A DNA stretch of 64,000 nt from Stenopsyche tienmushanensis (Eukaryota; Arthropoda; Insecta; Trichoptera; Stenopsychidae), in NCBI GenBank assembly GCA_008973525.1, contig WACJ01000331.1:62001-126000 (forward strand). Direction: 5' to 3'. Of this stretch, positions 13,783 to 26,300 are shown piece by piece. The position numbers were made by a program, and so were the translations under genes. Below the pieces are notes generated by a model. That model searched no databases. It saw nothing but the letters and a program-made list of their open reading frames with translations, and had not been told where the DNA came from. Position 1 is the stretch's first letter. Each line of letters opens with the position of its first letter.

Positions 13783-15840
13783 CATGAATCTACATTAAAA
13801 TACTTTTTGTACAGTTTTTCATAAAATATATAATATGTAAATGTATTAATGAATTATGATTGTAATATGTTCATTTGATTTTCTTCATATTGAAATAATT
13901 CTTATCAATGTTAACATTACCTATTATAAATAGGTATTTTATTAAATCTATTTGAATGGAACTGCTACTTTATAAATCAAGAAACCTGATTAATAAAATT
14001 ATTTACGTAGAAATTGACTTCCATTTTCAGGAGTTTCATTTTGAAAACTATTCACATATTTTCTAAAATAATGAAAATTCATATATATACTTTAATTTTA
14101 TATTACAGTAATAATACAAATCTTTGCCAAATATATAATACACATGCTTCATAATTGTAAAAAAATAGATTAATGATATTTTACTGTATCACGTCTTACA
14201 CTTTCTGATTTAACAAATATGTACATATCCTTTACGTTCTTTTATTTTACATAATGCGTATTGTAAATAATTGTCTAACCTAAGAATTATTGCTATCTTA
14301 AATTTAAGTATCTTAAATTTTGTTTTCTTTGATCTGTTAGATCATATGTTGCTTTTAATTATAATCTTAAGCAATAATTATACATTTTGGGAGCAGTATT
14401 AAAATGCTGACTGTATAAAGATTAACCATGATATTATTAAATAAATATATTGCAATCATAATCATAGAATTTGCTAATAGTAATAAAATTTTACTTTTGT
14501 TATGTGGGTACGTTGTCTTTTTTGTTAAAGGGGATTAATGGAAAACTGTTTTAAAGTCATAATACGTATGCATTCCAGTCACTATATTAATGTAAGGAGA
14601 CTATTTTTTTAACTTTTATTTTAAACTATTAACATAAAGTAGTTTACAGAAAGTTCAATTGTTCATAAGGCAATGGAGCTTTCTCCAAACTTGCAAAACA
14701 TACTTACCTTATATATATTTCTGGTTAAAACACACTGTGATATAGTTATTATATACATGTTATTGCATATAAATAAATATTATAAAATAGTTTCTTGTAT
14801 TTCTTTGAACATAATTCCTCATTGTATGCAGCAAAAATATTTTTGTACATTTCAATATTTTTTATTATATCAGTGCTAGAATGGTCAAAATAAAATATTA
14901 GTTTTGAAAATATGCCATGTACATATTTAATATGCATGATATTATATGAATGGAATATTGAAAATCAATGTATTGTATATATATTAGTTACTTAATTTAT
15001 ATATGTATATAATTATTTTTCTATTTTCAAAAAAAATTCTCATTATCATATAAAAAAAAAGAATAAACCTGAGCAAAATAAATTTACTTGTTGTTTCAAT
15101 TACTTTACCTTAAAACCTTTACATCTGAAATGGAATCTGAAAAATTGTTGCATTTCAAAATGAATTTAAATTATACAATAATCACAAGTCTATATAATAT
15201 TGAATATTGTACAAAATATAATATAATTATTCAAATAAATATCACTATACCTTGAATTATATACTTATTTAAGTAAAATAGCAGAACCTTTATAATCAAA
15301 AGAGGTATTAATTAATAACTGTTGTTCTACATATTAAAACACAAAATGCTTAAAAGATAACCAATATTTTTTAATCAGCCCCATAAAATTTGGGGGGGGG
15401 GATGGAGTAATTTTATAGATAAAAATTAAAACTTTAACTTTTAATAATTTGTGCAATTAATTTTTTCGTTGTCAATTAAAATCCGCAATATTTTTCTTAT
15501 ACAATTATTTTAAAGCATTATAATCCGATGATTTAAGACAAGTTATCGCCATCCGCCTTGAATGCAGTAGTATTTAAAATGTGCAATTATTTTATTTCTT
15601 TTACTTGCAATAAATCTAAGTATTGCAAAATATAATATTAAAAAGAACAATGGTTTTTCTCCCGTGTATAAAGAAAGAAGAAAAACAAAAGATTAAAGCA
15701 TTGAAATTTGGTTGCTGGCAACATTATCATCAGCTGTCAAATGCGGCGGACGTCACCTTAGCTGACGAATCGTTCGATCATAATATTCATTTGTTTCACA
15801 ATCATGTAACACATTTTCATAAGCGCCAATAATTTCTAAT
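13783..15840. other. AT-rich spacer between ABCG and ARFRP1 with probable ARFRP1 promoter
   Basis: No coding exon was recognised. The stretch is strongly AT-rich, with a run of nine G at 15392-15400. The last 200 bases before the ARFRP1 ATG are relatively GC-richer and include GACGTCAC (15749-15756), a CRE/ATF-type word, so this is the likely promoter and 5' UTR. An open frame at 15623-15832 ends just before the ARFRP1 start and has no known family; I regard it as untranslated leader or chance. Confidence 0.45.
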
Positions 15841-18800
15841 ATGTATACTTTACTTCATGGCTTTTATAAATATTTAGTTCAAAAAGATGAATATTGTATA
15901 CTCATTTTGGGCCTCGATAATGCTGGCAAGACGGTAAGTAACCCGAGACGCATTTATTTTCAATAGAAACGTCAAAATTACTTTAAACTAATATTTGCTC
16001 GATTACAGACCTATTTAGAAGCTGCTAAAACGAAATTTTCCAAAAATTACAAAGGAATCAGCCCAAATAAAATCACCACCACTGTTGGCTTGAATATAGG
16101 AAAGATTGTGATTGGAGGAGTTCAGTTGAACTTTTGGGATCTTGGCGGTCAAGAAGAGCTGCAATCTCTGTGGGATAAGGTATCATTTTCATATTTTATT
16201 CTATATTAATTGAATAATTTATTTTATTGTTTAATAATTATTTTTTATTATTCTATTTGGATTTGATACCGTCGTTTTAATGTGACCTTTTTTGAACGGC
16301 TTAGAAATTGGTTCTCACAAGTTAATATACACCCGATCACAGTAAATAGTCATGTTTATTGACAAGTAGCAATGTAAATTTTATTTTAGTGGTAAACTTC
16401 GTACATTTGTATCTTCTTTAAGTATGCATCTTATGTTAATTATAAAAATATAGCTACGAGCATATAAATAATAAATTAATTAAATATTTGAATTTAAAAG
16501 AATCTCATAAGTACCATTTTTATGTGGATATCTCCTCTATTTTTACATATTTGGAACATATCCCCTGGGCAAAAATAGGATCGGATATGTAAAACTGATA
16601 TATCCAACTATCAATACTGGAATTAAATACATTGTTTCTACCTACAATTCAATATATTCCCGATATTTGAAATTTAGTCTATTATTTATAATTTTATTAC
16701 TTTTATTGTGAATATTCTAACTTATCCAATCTCACTCCTAAATTTATATTTTCCTCTGTTTATGGAAAATTTAAATTATAAATTGATATAAAACATAAAT
16801 TACGCATAATTTCTATGCTAAAAATATTTGATTAATCATAATACATTTTCTTTCACAGTATTATGCTGAGTCTCATGCTGTTATTTACATTGTAGACTCT
16901 TCAGATAGGGAAAGAATATCTGGATCTAAAGAAACATTTGGTATGTTAAATTTTTATTAAAAATTAATATAATATTAAAACTTTCTACTTGTGTCAATTA
17001 AACTCAACAAAAAAAACACATTCTAATTTATTTAATTTATTGAAAATTATTATATGAATTCCACCACGGATAGTGCTAGCTCATAGTTAATTTTTCGCGC
17101 GTGTTTCAGCTTTTATACCCAAAATTAAATAATAATAAAAAAAAAAACTTTGGCATCATAATTTCAACATACAAGTGGAAGTCGAATCCCATTTGATAAT
17201 ATAATATCTATCTACAAGTGGAAAGGGTTAATTTGTGGTATTTAAATAATATTTATTTTCAACACTAAAAAAATAAAATTAGTTTTGTTTATGTAAAGTA
17301 GAAATCCCATGATTAAGTGATTGAACAAGTAATTCTTGGGTTCAAATCTACAGCAGTTGTGGCTGGCAACTACATTTTTAAAAAACAAATATATGCTATG
17401 ATAAATCATGTTGAAATGGTTGGCAATGATCCCATAAAGAAAGAATTGTGAAAAGCCACTTAAGTAAATAAAAATATAGTGGTATAAAGTAGCGGGAAAC
17501 TACAAAACCATCAGATTTAACATTTTCATTATAGGGATAGTTTTGTGATCATTTTAAGAGTTTTAAATCTGTATTGAGGATTATTTTAAAGCTCAGAATG
17601 CAACATGTGACTGATCTACTGTGAGCTTATCTGGGATGTGGTTTATCATAAGCTTGACCGTTAGTAGAGCTACAATTTGGAAATCGTTAATGAAAGACCT
17701 AACAATGGAATATCTTGCCCGATGCAATGCTTCATAACCAAGGGTGTGGCAAAGCAGGCGCTCGCCACGGGCACAACTGGGCTTGGGGCGCAAAACGTAG
17801 AATACTAACCATTCTACTTTACATGAACCAACACTGATTGAGTCTGTCCGTTTTTATAATATATACTAAGTTGTTTAATCCCTTTTCTTCATTAACGTTA
17901 TGTTAAAAGTATGGCATCTGATCGCGAGCCGCTCATTCCTCATATCAGCGGACCGATTGAGCATACAAACCTTATGGCCATTCCTTCCTCTTTTAGGTCT
18001 TTTTGTGGCATTTTCTATGATCTGTACGATCACAGAAGCAACGTAGCGTCCAAACACTTTCTATCATAGTATTTTTTTTACAACAGTAACCGCCATGTAT
18101 ACGTTAGGTTGGGTACTTTTGGGACTATATTTGTATGTTATTTTAAACCATACATTATAATAATATTTAATATATTGCATTTATAATAGTATTGGTTAAC
18201 TTTTTAAACTTTTATTTAAAAAATAATACCCGGTTTTAAACAATACCCGGTTTTTTCAAACGTTTTGAAAATTAAAATCATATAATCACTTTAATGTAGC
18301 TCTAAATAACTTGCCCTGCACTGTTAGAAATCTTCAAGTTGCAATCAAACGAAAATCTCGAGAGCGAAGATTTAATAAGATGTTTATGATATGTTAATAA
18401 GTGAAAATCATTTATGTATTATTTTAGGTTTAGAATTTTTATTTGCATTTTTTAATTTTAGATAAAATGATATCTTCGGAGCATCTCAAAGGCGTACCAC
18501 TACTTGTTTTGGCGAACAAACAAGATATACCTGATTGTATGGGCGTACATACAGTGAAACCGATTTTTAATCAGAATGCTCATTTAATTGGCTCCAGAGA
18601 TATTATGCTCATGGCAGTTTCAGCTTTAACTGGGTGTGTATTTAAAATCATTTCCCAGGACTATTAATTTCATATTAGGATTTTATTCAAATCACACCTA
18701 ATTTTTAATAGTGAATAAAAAATATAGGTACTCTTTAATGTATTATTGTATTTCACAATTATTTTCATTTTTTTTGTAAATGAAGATATTTGAATATACA

Positions 18801-19845
18801 TAAAACACTAATTTTATAAATATATTATATTCAGTTTTATGTTATTTTCAATTATTATTCTGTATGTACGTATGATTTTCACATCAATATAAATACAATT
18901 GACCCAAAAAATAAAATGAACCAGAAAAAATAAAAACCTGTTGCTATCATCAAATGTATTTCATGATGATTTTTGAATTGTTCCGCCCATCCCTTACTAG
19001 CTACAAAAGTCTTTCTTTTTTATTATCTCCTTGTAAAACAACTTTGCTTTCAGTGTCAATATGGATCTAGAAATAGATGTATGACTGTTTTTTTTTCCTG
19101 AAGAAACCACATGTACAAAGCTTCATCCGCCTCTGGATGGTTAACTTTCTTGTTAGTTTGCTTCTTGCCTATCTGACAATCAGTGGTAGAGACGAACTTT
19201 TGAATATTCTCGCGATTCTTTTTTATATCATAAATTATGGATTATTTTATGCCGTATTCAATTTCCAACTTACAAAAAGATTAATTACGATTTCTGTAGT
19301 CCACAAACTAATTTTTGCATTTTTTACATTGACACAGCTTTGTCGTACATATGTACTATACTTGTATTGGCATATTAAATTACAGGGGCGCCTGACTGGT
19401 GACTAGACTGGTGCTGGAATACCGCTGGTCGACTGTAGTGCTGTATTGTACAAACATACTTTCTATCTAGAACAAGGGTGGGCTATTTCCTAGTTCTTGG
19501 ATCTAATTGTCATTCTGTCTTTGAGGCAGGAGCCAAACAAAAAAATGTTTATGGGTAAAGGACCCTATTAAAATTCTATGTAAACATACATTGAGATGAA
19601 TCAAGGCTGGACCAAAAGAGACAATGCAAGAAGTTGCTCACCCTTGATCTAAAATAAAACATTATATGGATTGTATAAAAATATACATTTTTTTGTTGTT
19701 GTAAAAATGTATGCAATTACTTACGTTTTTCTCTTATGAAATTTATTTCAGGGACGGAGTCGATGAGGGTATTCATTGGCTTGTAGACTGTATAAAAAGA
19801 AATTGTGTTGACAGACCACCCCGCAACCACGAAGACTCTTTATGA
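15841..19845 (+). CDS. ARFRP1: ADP-ribosylation factor-related protein 1 (Arf-like GTPase), complete
   Basis: Small GTPase of the trans-Golgi network that acts upstream of ARL1/golgin recruitment and cooperates with AP-1 in cargo export. Five exons join in phase: 15841-15933, 16009-16179, 16859-16940, 18462-18633 and 19752-19845 (stop TGA), giving 203 residues, close to the animal length of about 200. The start MYTLLHGFYKYL matches the family start. There is no Gly2 for myristoylation, as expected for ARFRP1 rather than true Arfs. GTPase motifs: G1 GLDNAGKT, the switch region with KITTTVGLN, G3 WDLGGQEELQSLWDKYY, G4 NKQD, G5 SALTG. The C-terminus CVDRPPRNHEDSL matches ARFRP1. A likely AATAAA lies at 19920-19925. 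The gene sits 459 bp upstream of the first AP-1 gamma exon on the same strand. Confidence 0.96.
17580..17815. repeat. Probable transposon fragment in ARFRP1 intron 3
   Basis: This stretch is GC-richer than its surroundings, with GGCGCTCGCCACGGGCACAA and GGGCTTGGGGCGCAA near 17755-17800. The composition contrasts with the AT-rich intron and looks like the end of a DNA transposon, but no partner end, duplication or transposase was identified. Confidence 0.3.
19077..19406 (+). other. Membrane-protein-like open frame inside ARFRP1 intron 4
   Basis: A 109-codon frame lies within the last ARFRP1 intron, on the same strand. It reads as three hydrophobic segments: around WMVNFLVSLLLAYLTIS, LLNILAILFYIINYGLFYAVF and KLIFAFFTLTQLCRTYVLYLY, separated by short charged turns (GRDE, QLTKRL, HIKLQGR). 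I do not recognise the family. It could be a fragment of a multi-pass membrane protein such as a chemoreceptor, a retrocopy piece, or chance in AT-rich DNA, where T-rich codons give hydrophobic residues. No splice site or promoter supports expression. Confidence 0.22.
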
Positions 19846-20303
19846 CCATTTGAAAACAGATTTATATACCATTCCCACTTTGTAATTTTTATAAATTCAT
19901 AACTTATCCATATTTATAAAATAAATTTTAATTTCAGACCATCTTTATATTTTTTAAGCCCTTTATCCTACCTCATGAAGCTATTGTATATAGTCAGTAT
20001 TTAATCTAGCTCTTTATTACTTAATAGAAGATAATTTTTCTCTTTGGTTACTTTGGCACAATTAAAAGAGGAAGGGAGCAGCTGATAAACGATGTTGATA
20101 ACGTTACAAGTACACCTGCCGAGCAGCTACTCACACTAATGACAACTTTGAATGTGTACATGTAAAAATATATCCTTATCATCTAGCATATTTATTTCAG
20201 TGTGTTATAATGAATCGTTCAGTGAGTGTTATATCGAATGTCATTTAAAGAAATATAAATATTTCTTATTTTTTTACTCTTGGGACATTCAGTGAAAATA
20301 AAC

Positions 20304-23300
20304 ATGGATATGTACGCAGTTTATGAACAAGACTGGAGTATTCTCCCACCAGAGCATAATCGCAGGTACGCTATGAATGTAGGCTTGTGAATCACCCATT
20401 GTAATCAGATTTAGGTGTAAATCGGGCGATGGATAAAATATCTTGATGGATGCTTCTTTGATGATCATTCATCAATAAAATAAAAAATTATAACAACAAC
20501 ATTTCATTAACACATCATATAATTTGCTAAATTGTATCATGTCTTAAAATGTAGTGAAGTGTTTTACTTACGAGCAACATGTGCGTAGTTAGAATTGATT
20601 TGACTTTTTACTCTAATGACTGCGCTTTACTTTCGTAGGATTCGTAGTTTGATTTGTGATTTAGATCAAAATAAAATACAATTGCTTCATTTTGCAATGA
20701 ATTCAAATAATAATTATCAATTAATTTTTTTTATGAATATTACAATGTAAGATGGCATATAAATTACATACACATTTACATGGAAAAAAAAATTTAACCA
20801 TTTTAAGCGTTTAAGCTTTAACCGTTTAAGTTTTAGATTACTCTCCTTATCCTAGTTGCAAGTAATGATGTTTAATAGATTTTATGTATATTTTTAAGCA
20901 AATTGATTCATATGGGGGGGAGGGAAAGGCAGTGGTATAGTGCTAAATAAAAAAGTCTGGGAGCGCTGATTAATTATAATATTTTAGTACCCCGTCCCTT
21001 ACCCGCAGTGATTCAATTTTCGCACAAAGTTTCCATAGTTACAAAAATAATTTTATTATATTTACGTTAAAATAAATTTTAAAAAAATTACAATTTATAT
21101 TATGCAAAATTTCCAAATCGTCTAGAAAAAAGTGTGGGAGCGCCGACCCCACGCGTCCCCGCCCCACTACACCACGGGAAAAGGATACATAAAACTTTTG
21201 TAAATGAGTTCAAATATAGATATACTTGTAAACACCTGAAACCAGTCATTCCTACAGCAGTGGCTCTTAAACTTAAATAATCCGCGGACTCCTTTTTGAG
21301 CAAAATCTTTTTCCCAAGCCCCCTCTTGAACATTTTTTTTAGCGTACCCCATCTCAACTCTTTATCCCATCCCAACATTTTACGTCGTTCTTGAGAACTA
21401 ATTTTTCAAACAATCAATATTTTAAAAAAATGTTTTTGGAGTTATCATTTGGAGGCGATAAACATAATGTGAATAATTAATCGAAAGTATTGCAACGGAA
21501 AAAGGTCACTTAGTTGGTTGATTTACGTTGTGTCACGTTGTTCAGACGCGGAAATTGCACCCTCCCATTCTCTATAGGCGTGTATACGCACAGCGGAATA
21601 CATAGTTTCAAGAAAATGACATCTTAGAAGTTGTTCCCGTGCTAAATTTAACTATCAAAATCATTGAAAAGGCCCTTTCTCTTCACAATCTATACATGGA
21701 GTTGTTTGGAGAAAAATACGAAAATTAGGAAAGAATAAATGCAGTGAAGGAATATTTTGACACGTTTTATCAACAATTTTACGCAATAAACGTGGATAAA
21801 AAAGGAATTTTAGTTTATTTGTTACAGCGCAGAACCAGGTGATTAATTTTAATATTCGCTGGTCGATCGTGATCCCGCGTTCATTGCGACCTTTTCCGAG
21901 GCGTATTGCTAGTAATCAACGATAGTTACCTATAGTTGAAATGTATGTCACTAATGATGAAAACAAGTATGTATTTGAAAGACATAATATTATATTGGCA
22001 AATAAGATAAATAACAATGAATACTTGAGTCAGATAACAGATGCACAATGGCTCTCACGGTGATCAAAGATTCCTAAGAGGGATGCGTAACTCGGAGCGG
22101 ATGGAACACTTTGACAATAATCCTGAAAGTATTGAGATAGTCGAAATCGAAAAACCGATATTTTCGAATCGGTTTTGTTCCGATTTTCGTTTCGGCAAAA
22201 ATAACGGTTTCGTTCCGGTTCGAAATCCTGATTTTCAGTTCAATTCTACAATTCATCATCAATGCTTAAATATATAGATAAAAACGTTTTCCATTATTAA
22301 TATGAATATTATATTCAAATTAAATTCTTTTTTTATTGGGCTAAGTTTTTTCATGTTATTTTTTTTTAAAAATGTATTTAAAAAAGTAATATTTTTTTAT
22401 AATTTTGAATGATCAATATTACATAAACCTAAGCAAAATATCGAGGAGTAAAACTTTTCTCTACAAATTATTAACTTTCTTCCTTAAATAATTAAAGGAC
22501 CTCATCAATATCCATTCACAGGAAGGGGTTACATTCATTCCGTCTGTATCATATATGTATTCACCTCATTGTTCGCTCGATATTGAAGGTCGCATGACCT
22601 TTTTATTTGAAACGTTCGTCCAACGGGCCACCGTGATGAATGTGTCGAAGGGCGCTTTCGCAGTCTTTTCGACGATGAGTATGGAAAGTTTTTAAAGATT
22701 GAGTAGTTTTTCTTCGGGGGATAGTGAAAACCTACTCTGGGTGACCGTGTTGATTTGACTGAAAAGGGCTTTCTGGAGTATAAAGAGTCCAGTCCCGCAT
22801 TTCCTCGCGAGGACGCTGTCAGGCTAGAGTGAAGTCATACGTGACACAAAAATGCATCTCGGATTCGCTCTTACACCAATTGAGGCGTCCACGAGCAACT
22901 TAACCCCGCGAATTCGAGACTGGGTGGTTTCCCATTTCAGGTTGGCCCTCCAAATTCGTCGAATACAAAGAGACATAGAAGGCAACGGAAGATAATCTAA
23001 TCGTTGCCAAGCGGAATTCTTCCTTTGTCGCTCTTCTGGGTCGTCTGCTGGTTGTTCCTCTCGTGCTTTTTCTGTTCCTTTAACGCCACCGAAATCGTAA
23101 CCAAAATGAAAAGATAACGGTTAGAAGCCCTGAAAACAAATCTCATTGTGTAACTGTACAAACCGGAACATTCAAATAACCTTTAAGTAGTCAGTCTGTA
23201 AAGAAACATTCTCAACTGCGGGAGGACATTCTTCTCGCGGCCAGATCTCTCTCGTGGTTAATATATAGCTTATCTAAGACGAGAATCTTTCCATTCTACG

Positions 23301-26300
23301 CCTGCCCACCTCCATCCCACCTCTCGGCTACATAACGGCCCAATGGTGTCAGAAGTCTCCCCCTTTCTGATACCGATGTAGTCAAGTTGTTACTTCTAAA
23401 TATTTTTACATGCAATTATAAGCATTATTATTATGTTGTATGATGTATACACGGATAAAAAAATTAGGGGGCCTATGAAGAAAACAATTATTCTAAAAGG
23501 ATTCCATGGATGAAAAAGGTTGAGAGTCATTGATAAAGTAATTTTCAATAAATTACTTCCTCTGATTATAATACAGTATTTAAATATGTTTCACATCATT
23601 TGTTTATATTATTATTTTGCAATTTAAATTTATAAGATCATCAATTTCTTTCATTATAGTGTTGCGTGGACCAAAATGTTCTGTCGTCAACAGTTTGGTC
23701 GGCCTTAAGCTGGCCATACTTTTTGCTGTTAAGACCCGCCGCGGACTAACCGTTAGGCGGGCAACCAAAAAGTCTGATCGAAGTTGTAGCCTTGGGAGGC
23801 GGTCGACGGACATTTTGGCCCGCACGCATCGCCCCCGCATGGAGGCCACGTGCCTCGCAATCTTCGAAGTCGTGTTTAATAATTGAAGACTTTCATTATT
23901 ATCCTCATATCCCGTCATGGAGTTTTCCCCTCGTCGCCGCTCGACAGCCTGACAGCCGTCGTCGATCCAGCGGATCAAAGAACTCTGCGCCCCCTCGCCT
24001 AGTTAGGGGGCGCGTCCGCCGTTGTTCGGGCTCCGGCGGCCGGCGTTGCGGCCGGCGCTTTGCGCCCGCGGCGCGGCCGTCTGGGCCGTCCGAGATACGC
24101 CGCGGCGGTTGGCAGCCGTGGCGGCAGCGGCGTTGGTGCTGCGTTGGGGGCTCGCGAAGCGCGGCGCCCCCGCGTACGCAACAATAGTATACACAGCTAT
24201 TAATTTATCTCTTATTCGTTTGCTTTGATTTTATTTCCAAAACAGCATTAAAAACATTTATAATTTCTCTTGATTACTTTGATACAAGGTATAGCATTAA
24301 AGCTAAAGTATTAAAATAAACGCGTAATATGTTTTGGGGAAATTTGTTTGCTAATAGAAATTATCTTAGAATAATGTGTTAATTTGGGTCGATGGCCAAC
24401 AAATTCTAAATTAAGACTTGTATAAATTAAAAATAATCTAATAAAACGAAAATTTATTGGAAACAAATATAAATTGACATAATATGGGAGATTAATAGGA
24501 AAAGTAAATTTAAAATTTTCCAATATTAATGCTTTATATCGCGTTTTTATCATTCAATGTCCACTCATACGACGCGGCTCCCGAAATCTTTTGAATATTT
24601 TACTGCAAAATGGAAGGGTTTGTGCGAATGGAAAGTAAATTGAAAGAGTGGAATGTGCTGGCTTGAAATGGCTGTCGCTCGACAGCCGTCCGCCGTGGAT
24701 ATGGCGGCCATGTTGGTGTGACGCCATGTCGGTGTGACGGACTCGCAACCGCAACTCGCGACACCTGGCGCCATGCGAGCTTCCTGACCAACCTGCGATC
24801 CCACCCAATCTCAACACCATGAACGTCTCCGAATCCGGGTAAATCTCGCGCCACTTCTTTTTTTCACTTTAAATATTCCATTTCGATATACGAACGGGCC
24901 GAACTCCACAAAGTCTCCCTCAACGGCATGCAAAAATGTTCATCAAAATAGAGGTCAACGATGACAGGTCAATTCAGACGTATCAAGATACAATATGAGG
25001 CGAATTAAGCCACATACGTCACTACGATATGTTGTTTATTACGTTGTCACATTCGGACTCATGACACGCCTGTCGATAATCACCTTTATTTTGTCAATTT
25101 AAAAATGTTTACGTTATACGAATCCAGTCATGTATATCCGTTTCAATTTCCTCTAAGAAAGTAACTAAACTAATCCTAATCAATGTAATTTTATCTGCAA
25201 TCAATTTGGTACTTGTGATTTATGCAGTCTATACTCTTAAACCATTCACTTTCCTGACTCTGTTTTACAGATTTTAATCAATGTCATTTCCATGTGTCTA
25301 AATCTTTATCTTTTATATACGGAAAATTATCACTGTCAATCTCGACAAACAATAATTTTGCATTGCATCAATACATCTAATGCACACCATGTACAATATC
25401 AATTTTAATTTAAAAATAACAGACAAAATAAACCAAATCTAAAATGATACTCTATGACAGATAAATATTTATCGCCGATTGCTGTTTTTCAGATCGGCTC
25501 TAAATTCTTGAATATAGTGAGCTATGACACAATAAATTTCACGGAAAAATTACCGAGCCCAGGTGGCGATATTTACTGTATAAATATTGTTTTAATAGAT
25601 ACTTCTATGTCGGATGCTAAAAATGACAAAATCAATAACAACCAGTTTCCCTGAAATTTTCTGCAATATTCTTTGTAGTTTTTGTGTCATTGATAAATAT
25701 TACAGAGAAAAATGTATATTAGAGAGGTGCTGAAACCAAAATTATTTGAATACGTTATATGCAAATATGTACATCACTTTTTAATAAAACGAGTCTTAAT
25801 TAGCAAAACAAATCCAGTTATAGAATATAAACGATTTCCAATATAATTTTTAAATTAAAATCGAGAGTTGTAAATAATAGAGATCAGACATCTATATTAT
25901 TTTTGATACAGGGATTATTTACAATCAATGAATTTTAAACATTGAATCGCTCTATTGAATTCTTATTTCGTATCCACTTTGTGAGATTTTTTTCATATTT
26001 ATTTCTACCCCGAGATTATACAGCTATTTTAATGTCCTTTTTTTGCATATTATGAACAATTTAACTAACACAATGATTTATTTTACAGATTTAATCCGGC
26101 TTTTAACATTGCTGCCATCAAACAAGTAGTCAATGAAGCAATAGAAAGAGGTTAGTTTAACTACGAAACTTGTGTCACTTGTAAAGTGTTATCGGCTGTA
26201 ATATTTTAGTGCTTAATATTATTTTTACAATATTGCCAAAAATAATTTGATCTTTTCCATGTTTTTTTTTTTATTTGATCCATTTTATAAAAGCAACAAT

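Noticed and set aside
21460..21860. Plus-strand coding-like remnant ([20 protein letters not shown])
   Set aside because: Looks like decayed coding sequence, but I could not tie it to a family; stops interrupt it.
23999..24194. Arg/Ala/Pro-rich peptides on both strands
   Set aside because: Composition effect of an extremely GC-rich block; no motif.
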